The notes beneath the pieces were generated by a model. That model ran no database searches. It was not told where the DNA came from and saw only the letters and a list, made by a program, of their open reading frames with translations. This document shows positions 54,180 to 63,524 of a stretch of DNA of 64,000 bases, piece after piece. The translations under genes and the position numbers were made by a program. The stretch spans positions 106,916 through 170,915 of the forward strand of contig DEAE01000029.1 in the NCBI GenBank assembly GCA_002347025.1, given 5' to 3'. How positions within the stretch are numbered: the first letter of the stretch is position 1; each line of letters begins with the position of its first letter. This DNA is from Acidobacteria bacterium UBA2990 (GTDB taxonomy: Bacteria > Acidobacteriota > Vicinamibacteria > Vicinamibacterales > UBA8438).

Positions 54180-56297
54180 TCATTTGAAGGGCAACGACAG
54201 GGCAATCAGGCGTGGCCCACCTCCCACAGTGAGCCCAATATACTGTTTGCCATCCACCATGTATGTCATCGGTGTTCCAATAGCTCCACTTGGAAGGTCT
54301 ATCGATCCCAACTCACTGCCATTTTGTTTGTCGTAAGCCACCAACCTCGGACCTCCGTCCGTGCCCCCAGCCGTAAGACAGTAGAGCAACAGCGTCTTCG
54401 TCAGAAGGGGGCCATTGGTTCCATTATCCCCACCGAGGGGAGGCAGATCGAGGTCCCGAAGCCTGGGATGGTTACGATAACGATTCCCCTCACCGGTCGG
54501 CACCCACCAAGCATGTTCTCCTGTATTCATATCGATCGCGGTCATGCGTGAATATGGAGGTTTCAGGAGGGGTAAGCCCTGTGGCATTTGGGGCCCTCGG
54601 GAACTTCCCCTCCCAGTAAGCATCTGTTCTTCCGGAGCCCCGTGGGTGTATGCAACCGTCGCACCAAGGTCTGGGTCCGGCGTGTAAAGTTGGACCACTG
54701 CCGATCGGTTTCGAGAAGGTATGTAAAGCATACCTGTCTCTGGGTCCACCGCTGCACCAGCCCATCCCGCAGTACCATCGGTTGGTGGCCGCATGATTGT
54801 GCCACGGGTGACCCCTGCAACCGGACGGTCAAGAGGAGTAAACAGAGGACCCAGTCGAAACCCATCAACGGCTTCAACCGCTAGTGCCCGAATCTCCGGA
54901 GTAAAATCCACCAGGTCATCAAGCGTGACCCCTTGGTAGTCAAAGGGAGCAGGCTTGGTTGGGAATGGCTGGGTCGGAGAAGGCACATCCCCGGGGATGT
55001 TTGTTTCCTGAGATACCGGTCGCTCTTCAATGGGCCAGATCGGCTCCCCGGTGACACGATCAAATGCGTAAACAAAACCCTGTTTACTAACCTGTGCAAT
55101 CGCCTTGACATCTCGCCCGTCTACCGTCACATCAACAAGATTAGGATGCGTAGGGAAATCGTAGTCCCACAGTCCATGGTGGACAGCCTGGAAGTGCCAG
55201 ACTCGCTCACCCGTCTCGACATCCACAGCGATCAAGGTCTCCGAAAACAGATTGTCACCAGGCCTATCTGCTCCGGTGAAGTCATTCGTGGTTGTTCCGG
55301 TTGGCAGGTAGACATGACCGAGTTCGTTATCTCCGGCCAACATGGACCAAACGTTGGCATTGCCCGAATACCGCCAAGAATCATTTAGCCAGGTGTCAAC
55401 GCCGAATTCATCCGTGCTATTTGGAACAGTATGGAAATCCCAAGAATGTTCCCCAGTCCGTACGTCCCAAGCACGGACCCAGCCTGGGATTGCTTCCTTG
55501 GTGATACGCCGGTCTGCGACGTGCGAACCATGAATGACTTTGTCCCGTACCACAAGAGGCGGAGAATGGATTCCCCAGAGCATGGCATTCAAATAATCAC
55601 GATCCTGCCGGCTGGCCCTCGGAACCCCAATCATCGTATCGACCAAGCCACTTCCGTCTCGTCCGAAATCTGCACAGGGTTGACCCGCTTCTGCATCAAC
55701 ACACACCAAATATCCGTTCCCTGTACCCCAAAAAATGCGTTCATCACCCTTACCATCTGTCCAATAAGCAACCCCTCGTTGAGACCATGGATTACTCATC
55801 GGAGGGGTCCCCTCCTCGTAGACCTTGGGATTAAAGACCCAGAGAGTCTCACCCGTCACTGCATCCACAGCCACTCCCTGGGACAGGGGGGTGTTGAAAT
55901 ACAACACCCCTCCCACCATCAGTGGAGTAGCTTGTAACCGCGAAGCATTCGGCGCATGACCTGGCCGATGTAAGTCAGGGGTCTCTTCCACCAAAGCGTC
56001 GATGATGGTGTCTAAGGATGCCCACCACTCACCCCCACCAGGGGTCTCTGTGCTAACGAAGTTGTCGACCGACGTCCACTCCCAAGCAATTTCCAAATCG
56101 GTAAAATTGCTTTTGTCGATTTGGTCGAGTGGGGAATATTTTTTTCCTCCAATATCGCCCGCGTAACTACGCCATTCCCCATTCGACGTATCGTAGGTTT
56201 GCCAACCACCCGGATTACTTGGTTGTTGTCCGCTCCCTTCCGAGGTCACGAACACGATGAAACTGAGCACGAAACAGAAAGAAATCAACTGCCGCAT
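54180..56297 (-). CDS. Secreted PQQ-dependent dehydrogenase
   Basis: This 705-residue quinoprotein has a signal peptide (LISFCFVLSFIVFVTSEGSG). GEWRSYAGDIGGKKYSPLDQI opens the propeller, the catalytic motif is HHGLWDYDFPTHP, and FVYAFDRVTGEPIWPIEERP lies in the blade with the PQQ-contact tryptophan. It contains two nearby cysteines (CVDAEAGQPC) but not an adjacent Cys-Cys pair as in methanol dehydrogenases. The ATG at 56297 has a GGAGG ribosome site just upstream, which excludes the longer frame. It closely resembles the gene at 49315 in the middle section. Confidence 0.88.
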   Translation of the reverse strand: MRQLISFCFVLSFIVFVTSEGSGQQPSNPGGWQTYDTSNGEWRSYAGDIGGKKYSPLDQIDKSNFTDLEIAWEWTSVDNFVSTETPGGGEWWASLDTIIDALVEETPDLHRPGHAPNASRLQATPLMVGGVLYFNTPLSQGVAVDAVTGETLWVFNPKVYEEGTPPMSNPWSQRGVAYWTDGKGDERIFWGTGNGYLVCVDAEAGQPCADFGRDGSGLVDTMIGVPRASRQDRDYLNAMLWGIHSPPLVVRDKVIHGSHVADRRITKEAIPGWVRAWDVRTGEHSWDFHTVPNSTDEFGVDTWLNDSWRYSGNANVWSMLAGDNELGHVYLPTGTTTNDFTGADRPGDNLFSETLIAVDVETGERVWHFQAVHHGLWDYDFPTHPNLVDVTVDGRDVKAIAQVSKQGFVYAFDRVTGEPIWPIEERPVSQETNIPGDVPSPTQPFPTKPAPFDYQGVTLDDLVDFTPEIRALAVEAVDGFRLGPLFTPLDRPVAGVTRGTIMRPPTDGTAGWAGAAVDPETGMLYIPSRNRSAVVQLYTPDPDLGATVAYTHGAPEEQMLTGRGSSRGPQMPQGLPLLKPPYSRMTAIDMNTGEHAWWVPTGEGNRYRNHPRLRDLDLPPLGGDNGTNGPLLTKTLLLYCLTAGGTDGGPRLVAYDKQNGSELGSIDLPSGAIGTPMTYMVDGKQYIGLTVGGGPRLIALSLPFK

Positions 56298-56467
56298 ATC
56301 GAAACCTCCGTCTTCACGGTATATCAGTGCTGCTGTCAGAACCTTCTCAACCAACTTACCATCCCACGTGACTTGCTACGTGAATGCATCCATCCAGAAC
56401 TTGATACTGTCACCACAGCTAGCAGCTAGCTTATGGTCTTTTCGGCAACATCTCAGTCAGTCACAAC

Positions 56468-56746
56468 CTACCCCTGTTCCTCAGACTCCCTAACCCCGAA
56501 GTCCAGCCAAGACCGTAGGCGCCTAACAACTGTAGGACCTGCTAACACCGCGCCAGCCCAAAACATAACCTCGGCCACCACGACAACTCCACCAGCGACC
56601 GCTGCCTTCATTTCGAGCGTCAGTGGTAAAAACGGCAGGATCGGCAATACAAGCCAGAGTGGAAGAGATGACACCATAAGCACTAGCCCCACCCGCTCGG
56701 CGACGACTTGCCACCCCTGCCTGGTCAGGCCCTGTTCTCCACCCAT
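56468..56746 (-). CDS. Small membrane protein, transporter-suffix-domain type
   Basis: This 92-residue protein has two membrane helices joined by a short FLPLTLEMKAAVAGG loop, followed by VVVVAEVMFWAGAVLAGP, matching the pattern of transporter suffix domain proteins. Such proteins are sometimes fused to or encoded beside transporters; none is nearby here. A GTGAAG stretch precedes the ATG at a plausible distance. Function unknown. Confidence 0.65.
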   Translation of the reverse strand: MGGEQGLTRQGWQVVAERVGLVLMVSSLPLWLVLPILPFLPLTLEMKAAVAGGVVVVAEVMFWAGAVLAGPTVVRRLRSWLDFGVRESEEQG

Positions 56747-56821
56747 AACTTCACCTGTTCTCCCTCACTCGCTATTCACTCTAGCGTGACCAGGGCCGTT
56801 GGTCACTACCGGCTAGCTTCA

Positions 56822-58591
56822 TCAGTTATTCCTGCCTGGCAGAGCAAAGACAAATAATGTATTGCCATTACTGGGTCGCAACTCTGGCGTCAACCGGTTG
56901 AAGGCACCTGAAGTTAGCGAACGACCGGTACTAACTGCCACATACTGGCGACCATCGACGGCAAAGGTTATTGGAAACCCAGTCACGGGTGAACCGATGT
57001 TTACCTCCCAAAGGACTGCACCCGTGACATGGTCAAGCGCTCGGAATCGTCCATTATGATCGCCTCCAAACACCAATCCTCCGCCCGTAGCCATCAGCGA
57101 ACTCGTCGCTGCCCGCTGTTCGTGAATCCACAGCAGATCACCAGTTTCGGCCGAGATCGCTTGCACGGTCCCAACCTGGTCGGTGCCAGGCGCGATCTGC
57201 GTCCTTACTGACAACCCGTAGAGTGACCCGTCGTTCGTCGCCATGATACGGGCACAGGCATTGCGCAACGGATAGTACATCGTGTTAGTGAGAGGACTAT
57301 AAGCCCCGGCCTCCCAGTCCTTCCCCCCAACAAGGGTTGGACATGCAAAGACCTCCTGTCCCTCTCGCCGAAAGACGACCTCCGCATTCTCCGATACAGC
57401 CCCGGTCGCGCCATCGATATGTCCGACGACATTTTGTGCCACGGTCGGGGTAGCCCACAGGAACTCCCCGGTCGCACGGTCCAGTGTGTAAACGATCCCG
57501 GTCTTTCCAGGAATCCCAGTCATCACCTGTCGCTCTTCTCCCATTTCCAGTCTCGGGTTGATCCAACTAACCGTCGCAGGATTGGGTCGAACCTGGGTAT
57601 CAACGAGTAGGCGCTCAAAGGGGTGGTCGAGGTCCCAACTATCGTTCAAGTGCTGGTAATACCAAACAATCTCTCCACTATCTGCGTCCAAGGCCAAGGT
57701 TGAATTATGGTAAAGATGCTTCAAATCCGCCCCGCCAATCATGAACTTCGGAGCTGGGGAGGTTACCGATGTCCCGATATACACCAGATTCAGTTTGGGG
57801 TCGTAGCTTGGAACCATCCAGGCACCAACGTGTTTTCGCTCCTCAAATGGCACCCCTCCCCAAGTCTCATCTCCCGGTTCACCTGGAGCTGGGATAGTCC
57901 GCCTTCTCCACAGCTCCTGGCCCGTTGTGGCGTCATGGGCCACAATCACGCAAGCATTCGGCCCCCCTCTTGGGGTGCAGCCACGACCTGAAATCACCTT
58001 GCCTTCGGCAATGATAGGGCCAGAACTTTGATTGGCGGGATTCACGCGGTAATCTAAGATTTGCGTCTCCCAGATCAGTTCTCCTGTCACTGCATCCAAG
58101 GCAAACACGTAGTCGTCACCACTGGTGTCGATAATCATGCTGCCGTAAATCGCCAGGTTCCGATTGATATCGGTGAGACTCCCGAGCATGTAATCCTCGA
58201 GATCGGGTGGCCGTTCCCGCCGATACTCCCACCGAAGGTCTCCGGTCGTGGCCTCAATCGCTTGAATCACATCTCTGGGGTTTGGCATATACATGACGCC
58301 ATCATGAACCAGCGGGGTACCCTGCTGGAGCCCAGGACCCAAGCCCCTCGACCACACCATTTGTAACCGACCTACGTTGTCGCTATTAATCTCGTCCAAA
58401 GGACTGAACCCCCAACCATTCAGAGTTCGACGCCACATCAACCAATCATCTGGTGGTGGATTTTGAAGCACCTCATCGGTCACCGGCACAAACTCAGAAG
58501 CCTGACCGTGTAACAAGTCGCCGCGAAAAACGGCAGCCACTAACATCACCGACAGACACATCACGACACGCCCAGACCGCAAAGCAAGCAT
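56822..58591 (-). CDS. Secreted PQQ-dependent dehydrogenase-like protein
   Basis: This 589-residue quinoprotein has a signal (VVMCLSVMLVAAVFRGDLLHG). DDWLMWRRTLNGWGFSPLDEI opens the propeller, and the active-site region is LNDSWDLDHPFERLL, keeping Asp-x-Asp-x-Pro-like spacing. VYTLDRATGEFLW and VFGGDHNGRFRALD follow, the latter typical of the last blade. It is closer to the alcohol-dehydrogenase-like branch than to the others here. No heme or copper site. The ATG at 58591 follows AAGGGGG; the frame is open upstream to 58699 without a better start. Confidence 0.86.
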   Translation of the reverse strand: MLALRSGRVVMCLSVMLVAAVFRGDLLHGQASEFVPVTDEVLQNPPPDDWLMWRRTLNGWGFSPLDEINSDNVGRLQMVWSRGLGPGLQQGTPLVHDGVMYMPNPRDVIQAIEATTGDLRWEYRRERPPDLEDYMLGSLTDINRNLAIYGSMIIDTSGDDYVFALDAVTGELIWETQILDYRVNPANQSSGPIIAEGKVISGRGCTPRGGPNACVIVAHDATTGQELWRRRTIPAPGEPGDETWGGVPFEERKHVGAWMVPSYDPKLNLVYIGTSVTSPAPKFMIGGADLKHLYHNSTLALDADSGEIVWYYQHLNDSWDLDHPFERLLVDTQVRPNPATVSWINPRLEMGEERQVMTGIPGKTGIVYTLDRATGEFLWATPTVAQNVVGHIDGATGAVSENAEVVFRREGQEVFACPTLVGGKDWEAGAYSPLTNTMYYPLRNACARIMATNDGSLYGLSVRTQIAPGTDQVGTVQAISAETGDLLWIHEQRAATSSLMATGGGLVFGGDHNGRFRALDHVTGAVLWEVNIGSPVTGFPITFAVDGRQYVAVSTGRSLTSGAFNRLTPELRPSNGNTLFVFALPGRNN

Positions 58592-58784
58592 TCTTACCCC
58601 CTTCGCCGCCAATGACACTGGCCACGCCCAGCTACCATAGCCGCGGTATTTACGCGATTCACACCCTCTCTTGCAACCCACTTGCTCACACTTATCCACG
58701 AATCCTGGCCTCTGTCCCAGATTGTCGTCAACACATCATGAGTCAGTTACCAAGCGGCCCAACCGAAGTAGGCCCTTGGTTTAC

Positions 58785-59690
58785 CTACCCAGAATTAGTG
58801 CAATGTTTCATGGCATTCAGCGCTCGACGATGTCCTCTCCAGTCACCAGAGGCTATGACCGGGTAGTTCTTCCAAGACCCCGCAAGGAGATAGATCCAAG
58901 CGTCACACGCAAGACCTGTCTCAACATCGACAAGGGCCAAGACCCGATGATAGAGGGAATCTAAGTGATAGCCTGTGAACCCTTCTAGTCCGTCGAGCCG
59001 CCTCAACACCTGTTCCAACCTGCGCACTCGAATCAGTTCCCCTTGAATCTGACTATTCTCTGTTCTGAAGGCCGCGGGGTAGCCACCCAAATCCACCATG
59101 TCAGCTCTCACTGTGGCCCTAGTTATCGACTCAACACTTGCTCCCTCTGCTAGCAGGCCATGGTTTCCCTGACCCTGCATCAATGTGCCGTAGACGAATA
59201 CAGTATCTATCATCAACGGAGGGACATGCCCCTTCTTTGCTGCATCAAGCTGGTGTCTGGATAACCCGAATGCGTCTAATCCTTCCAGAATCACACTGGT
59301 ATAGGCCTCCGCGGGCCTGACAAAATGAGGCCGTCCCTCTGTGACGAGGGCATAAACAACCGCTTCAACGACCTCACCAGTGTCCCGGAAGACATGGACA
59401 CACGTCGGGCTGCAACATCGTCCGTCCCCGCTTTCCTTCCTGTTCAGAACCTCCCAACCGAAGGGCGAGAGTTCGAATAACTGCCCCTCAACCCACTGCC
59501 CTCTCCTGAAGTGCAAGTTCACGGTTCCACGTCCATCTCCAGTGCCGTCGTCATCGAAGCAGAGCTCCATATCCGGGAGCCGACCTCGGCCACAAGACTT
59601 CCTGAGAGGATTCGAGAGCCCCTGACTGCGGAACCATCTCTCACATTCCCTTTTATTGAGATTGGCCCCATATGCAAAGTAGAGTTCCAT
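58785..59690 (-). CDS. Tandem gamma-glutamylcyclotransferase-like protein
   Basis: This protein of about 301 residues contains two related domains of the cyclotransferase fold. The first begins MELYFAYGANLNKREC (YGxN type) and the second, near residue 164, begins FVYGTLMQGQGNHGLL (YGTL type, as in GGACT/AIG2 proteins). The second half also has LDGLEGFTGYH with the expected glutamate-containing segment. Such enzymes release 5-oxoproline from gamma-glutamyl peptides or amines. I chose the ATG at 59690, preceded by GAGG; 59720 is an alternative. No neighbour suggests the substrate. Confidence 0.8.
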   Translation of the reverse strand: MELYFAYGANLNKRECERWFRSQGLSNPLRKSCGRGRLPDMELCFDDDGTGDGRGTVNLHFRRGQWVEGQLFELSPFGWEVLNRKESGDGRCCSPTCVHVFRDTGEVVEAVVYALVTEGRPHFVRPAEAYTSVILEGLDAFGLSRHQLDAAKKGHVPPLMIDTVFVYGTLMQGQGNHGLLAEGASVESITRATVRADMVDLGGYPAAFRTENSQIQGELIRVRRLEQVLRRLDGLEGFTGYHLDSLYHRVLALVDVETGLACDAWIYLLAGSWKNYPVIASGDWRGHRRALNAMKHCTNSG

Positions 59691-59862
59691 GGCCTCATTC
59701 CTGATCCGTAGTTCCACCATTGTGGCCCGGGCAGCTGCTGGGCGTGACCTAAACCGAGAACCAGCCTCCAGCGATCATTCCCATCCCGCTTTGAAATTTG
59801 TTCCCCAAAACGATAGGCTTCGTGATTCAAAATATTTATTGACTTTTTGTAGGAGTACACAG

Positions 59863-60618
59863 ATGAAACCCAAAATTATCCTGGCCTTAATATTGATCGC
59901 TGCTGGAGTCAGCAGTAGCCCCCTTGGAGCCCTTGCTCAACCTGCCGAGTCCACTCTCCAATTGGTACAAGAGTTGCACGTCAGTGCCGGTAAAGCTGGG
60001 GCATATGAAGCCATTACCGCCGCGCGGAATGCCAGAATGGCCGATGCTGGTGTGACTTTCAGCCATTTCGTCTTGATGCGAGAAGGCAGCCCCCCGGTTT
60101 ACCGCTCAATCACTGGTGGCTTGGAGAACATGGCTGCGTTCGACATGCGAAATGCCCAGATGGCCTCGATGGCGCCAGCTCCGCCCGGATCTGCCAGGGG
60201 AATCATAGAGAACATCGAGTCCTCGATCCGGAGAACCCGCCCGGACCTGAGTTACCTTCCCGATAACCCTAGAATAGCCATCGGCGACGTCGGATTTATC
60301 CGAGAAATCAATATTTACCTGCCTTTTGGATCCAGAGCGGAGGCTGCTCGCATCATCACCCAAGTCAATGCACTCATGAGACGACATAACATTCGAAACC
60401 CATTTTTCGTATCAATGTCAGTCATGGGCAATGGACCAGCTCTCCGAATTGTGACGCCGGCCCGCGATGCAGCGGATTTCTATGCAGAAAATCAACGCCA
60501 AGCCGCTACCTTGGGAGCCGAGTGGCGAGCTCTCGGCCGTCAAATGGGATCCCTAGCGACCAAAATCGAGTTCACGAACAATATTCCAAGACGGGACCTT
60601 GGTTACAACCCTAACTAG
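59863..60618 (+). CDS. Secreted two-repeat protein, paralogue 1 of 4
   Basis: This 251-residue protein has a signal peptide (IILALILIAAGVSSSPLGALAQ) and a strong TAGGAG before its ATG at 59863. The mature part consists of two similar halves, each starting with a beta strand (LVQELHVSAGKAG; REINIYLPFGS) and ending in a DLxYxP tail (PDLSYLPDN; RDLGYNPN). The pattern fits two ferredoxin-like (dimeric alpha/beta barrel) units in one chain, as in ABM or NIPSNAP-like proteins, but I do not recognise the family. It is the most divergent of four neighbouring paralogues and is separated from them by a hairpin. Confidence 0.75.
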   Translation: MKPKIILALILIAAGVSSSPLGALAQPAESTLQLVQELHVSAGKAGAYEAITAARNARMADAGVTFSHFVLMREGSPPVYRSITGGLENMAAFDMRNAQMASMAPAPPGSARGIIENIESSIRRTRPDLSYLPDNPRIAIGDVGFIREINIYLPFGSRAEAARIITQVNALMRRHNIRNPFFVSMSVMGNGPALRIVTPARDAADFYAENQRQAATLGAEWRALGRQMGSLATKIEFTNNIPRRDLGYNPN

Positions 60619-60622
60619 CAAT

Positions 60623-60669
60623 AGAGACCACTGACGGAGCCGAGTCCATCACCTCCGTCAGCGGTCTCT
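60623..60669 (+). terminator. Strong hairpin after paralogue 1
   Basis: AGAGACC plus CTGACGGAG pair with CTCCGTCAG plus GGTCTCT, giving 16 bp with one mismatch around a loop of about 14 bases. The following bases are only weakly T-rich, so the terminator call rests mainly on stem strength and position 4 bp after the stop. The rest of the 60619-60941 gap is AT-rich around 60745-60775 and may hold a promoter, but I cannot define it. Confidence 0.6.
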
Positions 60670-60941
60670 TCGGTTCGCAGGCCCCCCTCCCTTAACTTCG
60701 CCACAACTTCAGCGATTCTGTCGGGTCAAATATCTCAACCTATGATGTTGTTGCAAGAAATCATTATTTAAACTTAGGAATGGCCTTTCAACCCGCCTAG
60801 AACATTTACGGTGATTAGGCTATATTTGCCCTTGCTTTTTGCTGATTGCGACAAACTCTCTAAAGCAGGGTGCCCCTAAGTTAAATAATGCGGAGCAGGC
60901 ACGGCTCCAGCTTTTGGTGAATCTTCCGGGAGGACAACCTT

Positions 60942-61688
60942 ATGAGACGGACTTCAACTATTGTAGCCATCGCGGGGCTCATAGCAGGCTCAACCCTCCT
61001 GGGCGCCTGCACTCAGGAATCCGCTACTGTCCCCTTAAGTCTCAAGATGTATATCCAGCTCAGTCCCGGACAACTTCCTGCATTCGAAGAAGCCCGGGCT
61101 CGCTCGATTGAGCACCGGACCAATAACAATTACCCCTGGACTGAATATGTCGCTATCACTGAGAACAACCTGGTCCGTATCTGGGTGAACCTTGATAACG
61201 GCTGGGCGGATGTGGCTGCCAGGCGAGCCTGGTTTCAGGACAATCCCGTCGGAGCGGCCGGAGCCAGCCCCTTAGGCGGAGGAGATTTATTGGGCACAGA
61301 AATCAGTGAGGCTTTGCCGGAGTATTCCTACGTGCCCGACAATCCACGGGTGCCCGCTGGAGAAGTCGAATTCATACGGGAGGCTCGGGTATTCCCCAGC
61401 CCCGGGAATGGTGCCGGCGTGCAGGAGACCATGGGAGCTATCAGAGACGCCTTACAGGAAGCTGGCAGCGACCAAACTCGGTATGTCACTAGGAATTTAA
61501 TAGGACGGGGAGCCTTTAGCTTTAGTGTTCACTACATGGCGAGTGATGCCGCAGATTATTACGCCAGTCGCCAAGCCATGCAGCCCATCTTTGACAGGAT
61601 ACAGGCCCGGGGTAACGGCAATGCTCGGCGCATCCGGAACATCAATTGGATTTCTAGGGATGACCTTCACTACACTCCGGCCGACTAA
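60942..61688 (+). CDS. Secreted two-repeat lipoprotein, paralogue 2 of 4
   Basis: This 248-residue protein has a lipobox-like signal (IAGSTLLGAC), so it is probably a lipoprotein, with GGGAGGA before the ATG. Conserved blocks shared with paralogues 3 and 4 are PGQLPAFEEARAR, YPWTEYVAITENN, NGWADVAARRAWF, LPEYSYVPDNPR, REARVFPSPG, AADYYASRQAMQPIFD and RDDLHYTPAD. The chain splits into two halves with the same tail (SYVPDN, HYTPAD). Invariant Trp, His and Tyr residues could line a pocket; no known catalytic motif is seen. Confidence 0.75.
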   Translation: MRRTSTIVAIAGLIAGSTLLGACTQESATVPLSLKMYIQLSPGQLPAFEEARARSIEHRTNNNYPWTEYVAITENNLVRIWVNLDNGWADVAARRAWFQDNPVGAAGASPLGGGDLLGTEISEALPEYSYVPDNPRVPAGEVEFIREARVFPSPGNGAGVQETMGAIRDALQEAGSDQTRYVTRNLIGRGAFSFSVHYMASDAADYYASRQAMQPIFDRIQARGNGNARRIRNINWISRDDLHYTPAD

Positions 61689-61773
61689 TCCATCATCAAC
61701 AGGAATGAAACGGCCTCATTCTGGCGTGAACGCCTCTCAGGTGTGACACATAGACCTTGATAAGGAGCATCTA

Positions 61774-62517
61774 ATGAATCGAGTGTTATTGGTAACGGCT
61801 TTAAGCGGACTTCTTGCGGTATTGGCAATATTCGGTACATCTGCCCAAAACGCGGGCGGAGGTCCATTTTTCTATAACGTAGCAATGCAAGTGAAACCGG
61901 GCCAACTCCAAGCCTTTGAAGAAGCCCGAGGCCGTTGGGTTGCCCATCACCAGGAACACGGTTACCCCTGGCGAGAAAATGTTGCTATCACAGCTGAAAA
62001 TAACATCGTGCGCATCTCTACGCGTCTTGACAATGGTTGGGACGACGTAGCTGCCCGGCGGGAATGGGTGCAAAATACCCCGCGGGCCAACTCTGGAATG
62101 GCGGCCACCGTTGACTTCCTTGGTAGTGAGATTGGACAGGGACTGCCTGAGCTTTCTTACATCCCAGAAAATCCCCGATTCACCGGCCCAGAAGAAGTCG
62201 GCTTTGTCCGAGAATTACGAATATTGCCTCACCCGGGTGCGGGAGCAGCCGTGCGACAGTTTCTGGCCGACCTTCGTGACGCACAGGCCGAGGCTGACAG
62301 TGACCAGCCCCGTTTCGTTGGGCGCACCTTGATCGGACGCGACACATTCGGTTTCGGGGTCCTCACTCCAGCAAGAGACATTGGGGACTCCTACGCAGCG
62401 CGTGAGGCCCTGCAACCCATTATTAGCAGTTTATCGGGTCTACAAGGCAACATCCGACGATTCAGGGTTATTCACTGGATACCTCGACCTGATCTGAGTT
62501 ACGTCCCTGAGGATTAA
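61774..62517 (+). CDS. Secreted two-repeat protein, paralogue 3 of 4
   Basis: This 247-residue protein has a signal peptide (LSGLLAVLAIFGTSAQ) and AAGGAG before its ATG at 61774. It follows the same plan as paralogue 2: PGQLQAFEEARGR, YPWRENVAITAENN, NGWDDVAARREWV, LPELSYIPENPRF, RELRILPHPG, REALQPI, RPDLSYVPED. Intergenic distances to its neighbours (85 and 129 bp) and equal orientation suggest cotranscription with paralogues 2 and 4. Function unknown. Confidence 0.75.
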   Translation: MNRVLLVTALSGLLAVLAIFGTSAQNAGGGPFFYNVAMQVKPGQLQAFEEARGRWVAHHQEHGYPWRENVAITAENNIVRISTRLDNGWDDVAARREWVQNTPRANSGMAATVDFLGSEIGQGLPELSYIPENPRFTGPEEVGFVRELRILPHPGAGAAVRQFLADLRDAQAEADSDQPRFVGRTLIGRDTFGFGVLTPARDIGDSYAAREALQPIISSLSGLQGNIRRFRVIHWIPRPDLSYVPED

Positions 62518-62646
62518 CTCAAAAGCAGTAACCCCACGGCACGATCTGGGTTATGTCCCAGACAATTGACAGAAGGATCAACAGATCAATTTCGCAATCG
62601 AGCAGCAAACTCTTCCGGAGCCTTTACAGGAATTAGGAGTGAACTA

Positions 62647-63384
62647 ATGATGCAGGTGTTGACAAGAATCGCCTTAACCGGACTCGTACTCGGAGTCGGA
62701 TTTTCCCGCGCTGCGGCCCAGGCTCCCGCCGGAGCGCTGAGCCATACGATGTATATGCAGTTGGGACCAGGCCCAGGCCAGCTCCAAGCCTTTGAAGAAG
62801 CACGCGGCCGGGCAATTGAGCACCGCCGGGAGCATGGCTTCGCCTGGGACGAATTTGTAGCGATCGATGAAAATAACATCGTTCGCATCTCGACAACCCT
62901 ACCCAACGGATGGGCGGATCTTGCGGCACGCCGGGCCTGGTTTCTGGACACCCCGCGGTCAAACTCCGGTGTATTCGAAGTGGCTGGAGTCCTCGGAACC
63001 GAGATTGGCGAATTCTTACCGGAGTTTTCCTACCAGCCAGAGAATCCTCGAGTGGCACAAGGGGAAGGTGGGTTTGTTCGTGAAATCAGAGTATACCCAA
63101 GCCCAGGCTCCTTCAACCAGATTCAAGAATTCATGTCAGGGTTCAGACAGGCCATGATCGACATGGACAGCGATCAAAACCGTGGGGTTGCTCGAAACAT
63201 CGTCGGGGACGGAGGATTCAGCCTGAGCGTGTATTACCCAGCAACGGACCCGGCCGACTACCATGCAGCACGGCAAGCACTCTTGCCAATCTTCGACGGG
63301 CTCCCCAGCGCAAGCATTTTCCAACGCATCCAGAACATCAACTGGACGCCAAGGCAAGACTTAAATTTCACAGTAGATAACTGA
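62647..63384 (+). CDS. Secreted two-repeat protein, paralogue 4 of 4
   Basis: This 245-residue protein has a signal (LTGLVLGVGFSRAAAQ) and TTAGGAG upstream of the ATG at 62647; the frame is open to 62566 but without a better start. Shared blocks are PGQLQAFEEARGR, FAWDEFVAIDENN, NGWADLAARRAWF, LPEFSYQPENPR, REIRVYPSPG, ADYHAARQALLPIFD and RQDLNFTVDN. It is closest to paralogue 2 in the second half by eye. A stem-loop follows the stop. Confidence 0.75.
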   Translation: MMQVLTRIALTGLVLGVGFSRAAAQAPAGALSHTMYMQLGPGPGQLQAFEEARGRAIEHRREHGFAWDEFVAIDENNIVRISTTLPNGWADLAARRAWFLDTPRSNSGVFEVAGVLGTEIGEFLPEFSYQPENPRVAQGEGGFVREIRVYPSPGSFNQIQEFMSGFRQAMIDMDSDQNRGVARNIVGDGGFSLSVYYPATDPADYHAARQALLPIFDGLPSASIFQRIQNINWTPRQDLNFTVDN

Positions 63385-63402
63385 CCTGCTGCGCTTACAA
63401 AG

Positions 63403-63453
63403 CCTCGATTCCACCTGATCGCCTCTACCGTCAAGAGGGGTCTGGAATCGGGG
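63403..63453 (+). terminator. Stem-loop after paralogue 4
   Basis: CCTCGATTCCA pairs with TGGAATCGGGG (11 bp with one G-U) around an internal hairpin CTCT/AGAG. It lies 18 bp after the paralogue 4 stop. There is no T-run, so a terminator role is inferred from position. Confidence 0.45.
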
Positions 63454-63524
63454 CCACACCCCCAAGAAAGGGAAGGGCCTTGGCACCTCTTCCAGCGGCG
63501 ATATCTGAGAGGCAACTGATACCG

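Noticed and set aside
55431..55937. Plus-strand ORF of 168 residues
   Set aside because: Antisense shadow of the quinoprotein gene at 54180-56297.
39599..58591. Methanol/ethanol dehydrogenase (MxaF/XoxF) identity for the quinoproteins
   Set aside because: None has the adjacent Cys-Cys disulfide motif of that class; the WDxD-P region resembles the glucose/quinate dehydrogenase class instead.
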